A stretch of DNA of 17,933 bases from Oscillospiraceae bacterium (lineage in GTDB: Bacteria; Bacillota_A; Clostridia; Oscillospirales; Oscillospiraceae): contig JAETOP010000079.1 of assembly GCA_021771675.1 (NCBI GenBank), positions 1 through 17,933 of the forward strand, read 5' to 3'. This document shows, piece after piece, positions 6,757 through 13,197 of this stretch. The translations under genes were made by a program, and so were the position numbers. The notes under the pieces were generated by a model. It did not search any database. It had not been told where the DNA came from and worked only from the letters and a program-made list of their open reading frames with translations. The stretch's first letter is position 1; every line of letters starts with the position of its first letter.

Positions 6757-9198
6757 ATGGTCTGGTCGTTCATGCAGAACGCTCGGATGTACGAGGCTTT
6801 GCGGGACTATGGCGACCGGCTGGATACGGTGGGGATTTTTACTTTTGAGGTGGATGCCACCGGGACGCTCTCGGAAACTGGCACAAGCATTTCCTCCATG
6901 ATGACCTACATCAACAAGTGGCCGCACATTCACTGGATGCTGACCGTGATGAACCACGGGACAGCCAGTATTTTCACGGCTCTGCGCAATAACACAAACG
7001 GAGCAAAAGATAAGTTTTTAACCGAGCTGGTGCGCATCATGGAAAAATACCCGTGGTGTGCCGGAGTGGACATTGATTTGGAGCGCGGCGGCGGATATGA
7101 GAACCGGGAAGCGGCAAACTCCTTATTTCAGGCTATTTACCAGACGGTCAAAGCCTATGATTCCTCCAAACTCGTCAATATCTGCCTGCCCGGCATGACC
7201 GGCGTTCAGGGCAGTGTGGGCGGGGAAAACTGGTGCGTCTATGCCGACCTCAACCCGTACTGCGACACGGCTTCTATTATGTCTTATGGCATGGCGTGGG
7301 CAGGCAGCGCCCCCGGCCCCGTATCTCCCCGGAGCTGGTTAGAGGGCATTTACGATTACGCGGTCACGGCGATGTCCCCGGGGAAGATTTTCATGGGCCT
7401 GCCGGGATACGGCTGGAACTGGCAGATATACGACACCCCGGAGAACCTGGGCGAAACCTACCGGGGGATTTCCAACACCTACTATGCCGCCAAGCTCTGG
7501 ATGACCGGCGGCTACAACTTCACCGGGGATGCGCCGCCCCAGCCCATGATCCCCATTATTGCCTATTGGGACGATGTAGATATGGTGCCGTGGGCGCTTC
7601 CGCAGGTATATGACTACATGGAAGGATGGGATGCTTCCTCGGTAACTTCACCCCTGCAGCAGGAAGTCTATAACCGCAGGAGGTATCTGACCTGTTACGG
7701 GAAGGAGCAAAAGACCTCCTTCGGCACAATCTGCATTGACCGTGGCGGCGGCACACCGGATTCCTACACCGGGCTTGCCACTGTGTCCGATTACATGACG
7801 GTTCTCGGTGAGGACGCGACAGCAACCTTTCATTTTACGATTGAGCAGGCTGGCACCTATGACATAGCGGTACGGCTTGCTTTTCCTTTTTGGGATAAAA
7901 ACGCGCTGAATGTGGCTGTGGACGGAAGCTCAAAGACCTTTTCGGAGAGCCGCCTGTGGTGGCCGTACTGGCGGCGCACCTGCTGGCTTTCCTTTGCTTC
8001 CGGCAGGAGCCTCTCCGCAGGCAGCCATACGCTTACGATCAGCGGCGGCGTTCCCGGTGTGCAGTTTTACGGTTTCCGGGTATGCAGCAGCTTTTCTGAG
8101 GAACCGTCTGCCGGAGAGGCGGCGTTTACCCTCTCACCCCGGCAGTTTCTGGACGTGAACGGCGAACCGGCCACCCCGGACAAGGGCTTTAAGCTCACCT
8201 GTGAAATGCTCCGGCGAAAACCGGATTCGGCACTGGTATGGTATGAGGACTTCCGGGATGATACCCCTCTGCCGGACAGCTACTGGACGACGCTCTCCGG
8301 GGAATGGTCGGTGTGGAGGGAAAGCTACACCACCGAGAACAGGCCCTATTCCTTGCTGGAAGGCTCCGGCAAGCTGGCATGGAAATATGAGGGATTCTCC
8401 GACCTGCATATCCGGGCGCGGGTGGGTTTTCCACAGAATGGCGGCGGACGGGCCGGGGTATTCCTTGGAAACCTGTTCTGCTGCTTAAACTACGATACTC
8501 AGCGGGTGGAGCTATACCAAGGCTCCACGCTTTTGGGGAGCTACTCCACCAGCTTTTCCAAAACCCCGGATGCGCAGCTCCACAGCGATCCAGCCGTCTA
8601 TACCATTGAGATGCGAAAGCGTGGAAATAGAGTCCGGGTGTATTCCGGTTCCAGCTACACCCTGCGGTTTAGCGCAACGGTGAGCGCCACCTCCGGCTAT
8701 GCGGGGATACAGGCGGACAATGAGATCGTTTGCGACCTGCTGCGAGCCGGTGATGCCTGGGCTTATGAACCCTATGAGTGTTTTGACGTGGTGTATCCGG
8801 ATGGGGTGCGCACCAGCTTCGGACGGATCGCCCGCTCCGGTGTGACGTGGGACGAGGAATTTCAGATTTTCTCGGTGAACAGCGACGTGGATGAGGGCTC
8901 CACCCGCAGCGAGGATATTTCCCTCGACTATGATTTCTTTCATTCCCACCTGCTGGAAATTTCCTGCGGGAATGATTACACAGCCAAGGTGATCCCACGG
9001 GATATAAACGTCTGGACCGCCCGGCTGTTCTTGGGCGATGCAGATGGTTTTTCCATTCTGTATTATCAGGACGTGGATTCGCTGGTATATTGGGCCAACG
9101 AGGCTGCTTACCGGTGGGGCCTGCGCGGCATTGCGATCTGGTCTTTAGGACAGGAGGATATGCGGCTGTGGGAGGTCATGCCGAAACAAATCGAATAA
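6757..9198 (+). CDS. Multi-domain GH18-type glycoside hydrolase of the tail
   Basis: 813 residues from ATG 6757 (GGAAGG 6 bases upstream). A TTG start at 6724 would add 11 residues and overlap the previous stop. Residues 1-300 match a GH18 TIM barrel: GVDIDLE gives the catalytic DxDxE ending in E109 (D105, D107), with MSYGMAW at 175-181 and GLPGYGW at 214-220. Residues about 327-447 look like a CBM6-type beta-sandwich, and 493-668 like a concanavalin-type domain. The C-terminus (675-813) ends with GLRGIAIWSLGQED (788-801), which resembles the last barrel strand of SleL/YaaH-like GH18 enzymes. GH18 enzymes cut beta-1,4 bonds at N-acetylglucosamine, so peptidoglycan or a GlcNAc-containing wall glycan is the likely substrate. 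There is no signal peptide, consistent with a virion protein. Confidence 0.85.
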   Translation: MVWSFMQNARMYEALRDYGDRLDTVGIFTFEVDATGTLSETGTSISSMMTYINKWPHIHWMLTVMNHGTASIFTALRNNTNGAKDKFLTELVRIMEKYPWCAGVDIDLERGGGYENREAANSLFQAIYQTVKAYDSSKLVNICLPGMTGVQGSVGGENWCVYADLNPYCDTASIMSYGMAWAGSAPGPVSPRSWLEGIYDYAVTAMSPGKIFMGLPGYGWNWQIYDTPENLGETYRGISNTYYAAKLWMTGGYNFTGDAPPQPMIPIIAYWDDVDMVPWALPQVYDYMEGWDASSVTSPLQQEVYNRRRYLTCYGKEQKTSFGTICIDRGGGTPDSYTGLATVSDYMTVLGEDATATFHFTIEQAGTYDIAVRLAFPFWDKNALNVAVDGSSKTFSESRLWWPYWRRTCWLSFASGRSLSAGSHTLTISGGVPGVQFYGFRVCSSFSEEPSAGEAAFTLSPRQFLDVNGEPATPDKGFKLTCEMLRRKPDSALVWYEDFRDDTPLPDSYWTTLSGEWSVWRESYTTENRPYSLLEGSGKLAWKYEGFSDLHIRARVGFPQNGGGRAGVFLGNLFCCLNYDTQRVELYQGSTLLGSYSTSFSKTPDAQLHSDPAVYTIEMRKRGNRVRVYSGSSYTLRFSATVSATSGYAGIQADNEIVCDLLRAGDAWAYEPYECFDVVYPDGVRTSFGRIARSGVTWDEEFQIFSVNSDVDEGSTRSEDISLDYDFFHSHLLEISCGNDYTAKVIPRDINVWTARLFLGDADGFSILYYQDVDSLVYWANEAAYRWGLRGIAIWSLGQEDMRLWEVMPKQIE

Positions 9199-9211
9199 AT
9201 CATGGGAACTG

Positions 9212-9241
9212 GCGACTGCCCTGCGGGGCGGCCGCTTTTTT
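9212..9241 (+). terminator. Rho-independent terminator between tail and lysis genes
   Basis: Left arm GCGACTGCCC (9212-9221), loop TGCG, right arm GGGCGGCCGC (9226-9235), then six T. The 10-bp stem has one mismatch and one G-U pair but is very GC-rich. It lies 13 bases after the GH18 stop and 38 bases before the holin start. It should end or attenuate structural transcription, so the lysis genes depend on read-through, antitermination or a promoter I could not see. Confidence 0.75.
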
Positions 9242-9279
9242 CAAGTACACAAACCATTTCAAGAAACGGAGGTATCAAC

Positions 9280-9702
9280 ATGAAGGAACTTTGGAATACG
9301 GCGCAGGTGATCTTTGCGGCAATCGGAGGATGGCTGGGCTATTTCCTGGGCGGCTGCGACGGGTTGCTCGTCGCCCTGGTGGTGTTCGTGGCGGTGGATT
9401 ACATCACCGGCGTGATGTGCGCCGTCTCGGACAAGAAGCTGTCCAGCGAGGTGGGCTTTAAGGGCATCTGCCGGAAAGTGCTGATCTTCCTGCTGGTGGG
9501 GATCGCCAACATCGTGGATGTACAGGTGATTGGCACAGGCAGCGTCCTTCGCACGGCGGTCATCTTCTTTTACCTCTCCAACGAGGGCGTGAGCCTGCTG
9601 GAGAACGCGGCGCACCTGGGGCTTCCCGTGCCGGAGAAGATGAAGGACATCCTGGCGCAGCTCCATGACCGGGCGGAAAATACAGAAAGCGAGGGAAAAT
9701 AA
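9280..9702 (+). CDS. Phage holin, toxin secretion/phage lysis family (Cph1-like)
   Basis: 140 residues. ATG 9280 follows CGGAGG (9268-9273). The frame is open further upstream, but that would run through the terminator hairpin. The sequence fits the phage holin 4_1/TIGR01593-type family: a hydrophobic segment near residues 10-40, the signature VDYITGVMCA with a following charged turn (DKKLSSEVGFKG), and further hydrophobic segments at about 63-100, ending in a charged tail. Holins form membrane lesions that let the endolysin reach the peptidoglycan at a set time. The endolysin gene begins 3 bases after its stop, so this is a classical two-gene lysis cassette. Confidence 0.92.
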   Translation: MKELWNTAQVIFAAIGGWLGYFLGGCDGLLVALVVFVAVDYITGVMCAVSDKKLSSEVGFKGICRKVLIFLLVGIANIVDVQVIGTGSVLRTAVIFFYLSNEGVSLLENAAHLGLPVPEKMKDILAQLHDRAENTESEGK

Positions 9703-9704
9703 CT

Positions 9705-10676
9705 ATGGCTTATACGAACAGTTCACTGGTATCTTACACAAAACTCAGCCCGAACCACTCCGGGCAGCGGACGCACTCCATCGACCGCATCACGCCCCAC
9801 TGTGTGGTAGGACAATGCTCTGTGGAAACACTGGGGAATATCTTCCTGCCGGTTTCCAAACAGGCAAGCTGCAACTACGGTATCGGCGAGGATGGCAGAA
9901 TCGGAATGTATGTAGAGGAAAAGAACCGCTCCTGGTGTTCTTCTTCCAATGCAAACGACCAGAGGGCTATCACCATTGAGTGCGCGTCCGATACGGCTGA
10001 GCCGTATGCCTTTAAGGATGTGGTCTACCAGAAGCTGATCACCCTCTGCGCGGACATCTGCAAGCGAAACGGCAAGAAAAAGCTCCTGTGGCTGGGAGAC
10101 AAGGACAAGACGCTCTCTTATGAGCCGAAGTCGGATGAGATGGTGCTGACCGTCCACCGCTGGTTTGCCAACAAGTCCTGTCCGGGAAACTGGATGTATG
10201 CCCGGATGGGTGATCTGGCGGAAAAAGTTACGGCACAGCTTGGCGGCGGGATATCCGGGAACACAGAGACGGAGCATCCCGAAAAGCTGACAGAAGGCTA
10301 TTACCGTGTCCGCAAGACATGGGCGGACAGTAAGACACAGAAAGGCGCATACAAGATCCTATCCAACGCCAAGAGGTGTGCCGACAGCAACCCAGGTTAC
10401 AGCGTGTTTGACGATAACGGGGTCAATATCTACTCGCCGGGCGGGGCTGCTTCTGCGCCGTCCGAAGATGTGCCGTTTCTTGTCCAGGTCAGCATTTCTG
10501 ACCTGAATATCCGCAAAGGGCCGGGAACGGACTATGCCAAGACCGGTAAGTTTACAGGAAAAGGCGTATTTACCATCATGGAGGCCAAATCCGGGCAGGG
10601 TTCCACGGCTGGCTGGGGCCGGCTGAAATCCGGCGCGGGATGGATTTCGCTTGACTACACATCTAAAATTAAATAA
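9705..10676 (+). CDS. Endolysin: N-acetylmuramoyl-L-alanine amidase with C-terminal SH3 domain
   Basis: 323 residues; ATG 9705 follows GAGGGA. Residues about 1-185 form an amidase_2-type domain that cleaves the bond between N-acetylmuramic acid and L-alanine in peptidoglycan. Likely zinc ligands are H32 (in ITPHCVVGQ), H151 and C159 (in VHRWFANKSCPGN); the ITIECAS strand fits the fold. A linker leads to residues about 200-245 (GYYRVRKTW then QKGAYKIL), a SPOR-like stretch common in Clostridia amidases. Residues about 258-323 are an SH3-type wall-binding domain (LNIRKGPGTDYAKTG, GWGRLKSGAGWISLDY). No signal peptide, so export relies on the holin. Followed by a strong terminator. Confidence 0.93.
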   Translation: MAYTNSSLVSYTKLSPNHSGQRTHSIDRITPHCVVGQCSVETLGNIFLPVSKQASCNYGIGEDGRIGMYVEEKNRSWCSSSNANDQRAITIECASDTAEPYAFKDVVYQKLITLCADICKRNGKKKLLWLGDKDKTLSYEPKSDEMVLTVHRWFANKSCPGNWMYARMGDLAEKVTAQLGGGISGNTETEHPEKLTEGYYRVRKTWADSKTQKGAYKILSNAKRCADSNPGYSVFDDNGVNIYSPGGAASAPSEDVPFLVQVSISDLNIRKGPGTDYAKTGKFTGKGVFTIMEAKSGQGSTAGWGRLKSGAGWISLDYTSKIK

Positions 10677-10688
10677 CCAAACTGCTGA

Positions 10689-10729
10689 ATGCCCATCGAG
10701 CCATAACCGCTCGGTGGGCATATTTTTTT
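10689..10729 (+). terminator. Strong rho-independent terminator after the endolysin gene
   Basis: A 13-bp stem (10689-10701 with 10709-10721, one G-U pair), a 7-base loop CATAACC and an A plus seven T tail. It cleanly separates the lysis cassette from the integration module downstream. Confidence 0.93.
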
Positions 10730-10754
10730 CGGCCAAAATTCGCTCTTCTGTCCA

Positions 10755-10805
10755 GATGGGTCATTGAGGGTAACCCTCGGAATGGAGGAACCAAAATGAC
10801 CCATC
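10755..10805 (+). promoter_or_regulatory. Nested inverted repeats covering the ribosome binding site and start of the HTH gene
   Basis: GATGGGTCATT (10755-10765) is the exact reverse complement of AATGACCCATC (10795-10805). The right arm contains the ATG start at 10796. Between the arms lies a second palindrome, GAGGGTAACCCTC (10766-10778), followed by the Shine-Dalgarno GGAGGAA (10784-10790). As RNA, the outer stem would pair the start codon. As DNA, it is a plausible operator for the HTH protein encoded directly after it. No -35/-10 pair is evident in 10730-10795. Confidence 0.55.
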
Positions 10806-11218
10806 AGCAAAAAGAACAGATAACTGCCCTACGCTCCCAGGGCTATGGATATGCAACCATTGCAAAGGCGATAGGACTGAAGAAAGATACCGTTGTAGCA
10901 TTCTGCCGTAAGGTGGGGCTGACCGGCACGAAGGCCGCAGATAACAGCCGCATTGAACTGGACGCCGGATTCTGCCCGCAGTGCGGCGCTCTGCTTACGC
11001 AGACTCCCGGCAGAAAGCGCGTCAAGTTCTGCTCCGATAACTGCCGTACCGCTTGGTGGAATGCACATCCTGAAAAGGTTAACCGCAAGGCCGTATACCA
11101 CTTTACTTGCGCTCACTGCGGAAAGCCCTTCACCGCCTACGGCAATACAAAAAGAAAATACTGCTCTCACGCCTGCTATATTGCAGACCGCTACAAAGGC
11201 GGTGACGGGCATGAGTGA
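10796..11218 (+). CDS. Helix-turn-helix protein with two zinc-ribbon-like CxxC/CxxxC motifs
   Basis: 140 residues; ATG 10796 follows GGAGGAA. Residues about 5-45 fit a helix-turn-helix of the resolvase/sigma-like type (QITALRSQGYGYATIAKAIG, then KKDTVVAFCRKVG). Two cysteine motifs follow: C60-C63 with C79-C83, and C105-C108 with C123-C127, each CxxC-x(14-15)-CxxxC, a treble-clef-like zinc site. The family is often seen beside serine recombinases in Clostridia mobile elements and is sometimes annotated as RNA-polymerase- or sigma-like without evidence. It overlaps the SHOCT-like gene by 8 bases, which suggests coupled translation. It could regulate the recombinases, act as a directionality factor or bind attachment-site DNA; these roles are inference. 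Confidence 0.8.
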   Translation: MTHQQKEQITALRSQGYGYATIAKAIGLKKDTVVAFCRKVGLTGTKAADNSRIELDAGFCPQCGALLTQTPGRKRVKFCSDNCRTAWWNAHPEKVNRKAVYHFTCAHCGKPFTAYGNTKRKYCSHACYIADRYKGGDGHE

Positions 11219-11387
11219 GGATAAATTCCGCTCTGAAATGAGCTACCTTGCCGCCCTCTCCATCGCAAAGAATCTCAGGGAAAAGGGGCTTCTGAGCGAG
11301 GAGGAATATGCCGTAATTGATACAAATCTGCGGGCTGAGTTCTCGCCGTCTTTGGGTACATTATTATCGGAAAACGACTTGATATAA
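11211..11387 (+). CDS. SHOCT-like small protein
   Basis: 58 residues, ATG 11211, overlapping the end of the HTH gene by 8 bases with AAAGGCGG upstream. The central part, AKNLREKGLLSEEEYAVI, matches the short C-terminal (SHOCT) type helix-turn pattern (KLxELxxxGLIxxEEYExxK) that is usually an oligomerisation or protein-binding module. Here it makes up almost the whole protein. Small SHOCT proteins are repeatedly found just upstream of Clostridia serine recombinases, so it may be an accessory factor that binds a recombinase or the HTH protein. Biochemical role unknown. A promoter for the recombinases overlaps its stop. Confidence 0.75.
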   Translation: MSEDKFRSEMSYLAALSIAKNLREKGLLSEEEYAVIDTNLRAEFSPSLGTLLSENDLI

Positions 11388-11388
11388 T
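11380..11388 (+). promoter_or_regulatory. Extended -10 promoter for the recombinase pair
   Basis: TGATATAAT (11380-11388) is a perfect TGnTATAAT extended -10. A weak -35 (TTATTA, 11361-11366) lies 16 bases upstream. The predicted start, near 11395, gives a short leader to the ATG at 11431. The element overlaps the last codons of the SHOCT-like gene, so the recombinases can be transcribed independently of the two small genes. Confidence 0.5.
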
Positions 11389-11430
11389 TGGCTTTCAGAG
11401 TGATATATAGTGTCGGAAAGGAGTGATTTC

Positions 11431-13197
11431 ATGCGGATTGTAAATAAAATCGAAGCAAAAACACCGCAGATGCCGCGCCGCAAAAGGGTCGCTGCCTACG
11501 CAAGAGTCTCAATGGAGTCCGAGCGGCTGCAGCACTCCCTTTCGGCACAGGTCAGCTTTTACAGCAGTTTGATACAGAGCAACCCCGTCTGGGAATATGT
11601 GGGCGTATATGCCGACAACGGAATAACCGGCACCAAAGCCAAAGCCCGCGAAGAGTTCAATCGGATGATTGCCGACTGCGAAGCCGGAAAAATCGACATT
11701 ATTCTGACAAAGAGTATTTCCCGTTTCGCGCGCAACACCGTTGACCTGTTGAATACAGTGCGCAGGCTCAAGGAACTGGGCGTTTCCGTGCAATTTGAAA
11801 AGGAGCGCATCGACTCCCTCACCGAGGACGGCGAGTTGATGCTGACCCTTTTAGCATCCTTTGCCCAGGAGGAGGTACGCAGCCTGTCGGACAATGTCAA
11901 ATGGGGTACCCGGAAACGATTTGAAAAAGGTATTCCCAATGGTCGTTTTCAAATCTACGGATACCGCTGGGAGGGCGATCATCTGGTTGTCCATGAGGAG
12001 GAAGCAAAGATTGTTCGGCTCATCTACGACAATTACATGAATGGTTTATCAGCGGAAACCACAGAAAAGCAGCTTGCCGAGATGGGTGTGAAATCCTACA
12101 AGGGTCAGCATTTCGGCAACACCTCCATCCGGCAAATTCTCGGCAACATCACTTATACGGGCAACCTTCTGTTCCAGAAGGAATATGTGATGGACCCCAT
12201 CAGCAAGAAAAGCAAAATTAACCGTGGGGAGCTGCCGCAGTATTTCGTGGAGAACACCCACGAAGCCATCATCCCGATGGAGGTCTACCAGGCGGTGCAG
12301 ACCGAGAAAGCGCGCCGCCGGGAGCTTGGGGCTTTGGCAAACTGGAGCATCAATACCTCCTGCTTTACCAGCAAAATCAAGTGCGGTCGGTGCGGAAAGA
12401 GCTATCAGCGTTCCAACCGCAAGGGGCGCAAAGACCCAAATGCCAATTATACTATCTGGATCTGTGGAACTCGAAGAAAAACCGGAAACACCCATTGCCA
12501 AAATAAAGATATCCCGGAGCAGATGCTCAAAGAAGCCTGTGCTGCGGTTTTGGGACTGGATATGTTTGATGAGATCATCTTTTCGGAGCAAATCGACCGC
12601 ATTGAGATTCCTGCTCCGAATGAGATGATTTTCTATTTTAAGGACGGCCACATTGTACCGCACCGCTGGGAATCCACCATGCGGAAAAACTGCTGGACGG
12701 ATGAGCGCAGAGCCGCCAAAGGACGGTATGTGCAGGAGCATCAGCTCGGTCCCAACAGTTCCTGCTTCACCAGCCGCATTCGCTGCGACAGCTGCGGCGA
12801 GAACTACCGCAGGCAACGTTCACGGCACAAAGACGGCAGCTTTGATTCCGTATGGCGGTGCGCGTCAGGCGGAAAATGCAATAGCCCCAGCATCAAGGAG
12901 GAAGTCCTTAAAAACCTCTGCGCTGACGCTATGGGGCTGGAATCATTTGACGAAACGGCTTTCCGTGAGCAGATTGCCTGCATTCATATCGTTGCTCCGT
13001 TTCAACTTTCCATCCGCTTCTTTGACGGGCATACCTTTGAAGCGGCATGGGAAAATAAGCGAAAAATGCCCAAGCATACGGAGCAGCGCAAGCAGCATAT
13101 GCGGGAAGTAATGATACAGAAATGGAGGGAAAAACGTGGCGAAAGTAACGACGATACCGGCGACGATCAGCCGGTTCACGGCAACGCCGATCAATGA
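11431..13197 (+). CDS. Large serine recombinase with duplicated zinc-ribbon module (Rec1)
   Basis: 588 residues. ATG 11431 is preceded by GGAAAGGAGTG; a GTG at 11410 lies upstream of that site. Residues about 18-165 form the resolvase catalytic domain with AYARVS (nucleophile S27), GITGTKA and KSISRFARNTVDLL. Residues about 175-305 are the recombinase DNA-binding domain (GELPQYFVENTHEAII). Then come two zinc ribbons, C318-C321-C345-C356 and C452-C455-C477-C483, in two similar ~134-residue units starting with SCFTS at 310 and 444. The family cuts both att DNAs and rotates strands for integration or excision. Unusually, the long coiled coil normally inserted in the zinc domain is not evident. 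The end of the gene overlaps Rec2 by 62 bases. Confidence 0.93.
   Translation: MRIVNKIEAKTPQMPRRKRVAAYARVSMESERLQHSLSAQVSFYSSLIQSNPVWEYVGVYADNGITGTKAKAREEFNRMIADCEAGKIDIILTKSISRFARNTVDLLNTVRRLKELGVSVQFEKERIDSLTEDGELMLTLLASFAQEEVRSLSDNVKWGTRKRFEKGIPNGRFQIYGYRWEGDHLVVHEEEAKIVRLIYDNYMNGLSAETTEKQLAEMGVKSYKGQHFGNTSIRQILGNITYTGNLLFQKEYVMDPISKKSKINRGELPQYFVENTHEAIIPMEVYQAVQTEKARRRELGALANWSINTSCFTSKIKCGRCGKSYQRSNRKGRKDPNANYTIWICGTRRKTGNTHCQNKDIPEQMLKEACAAVLGLDMFDEIIFSEQIDRIEIPAPNEMIFYFKDGHIVPHRWESTMRKNCWTDERRAAKGRYVQEHQLGPNSSCFTSRIRCDSCGENYRRQRSRHKDGSFDSVWRCASGGKCNSPSIKEEVLKNLCADAMGLESFDETAFREQIACIHIVAPFQLSIRFFDGHTFEAAWENKRKMPKHTEQRKQHMREVMIQKWREKRGESNDDTGDDQPVHGNADQ

Noticed and set aside
9202..9279. 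Alternative holin start 26 codons upstream
   Set aside because: The extension passes through the terminator hairpin, lacks hydrophobic or holin-like sequence, and ATG 9280 has a better ribosome binding site.
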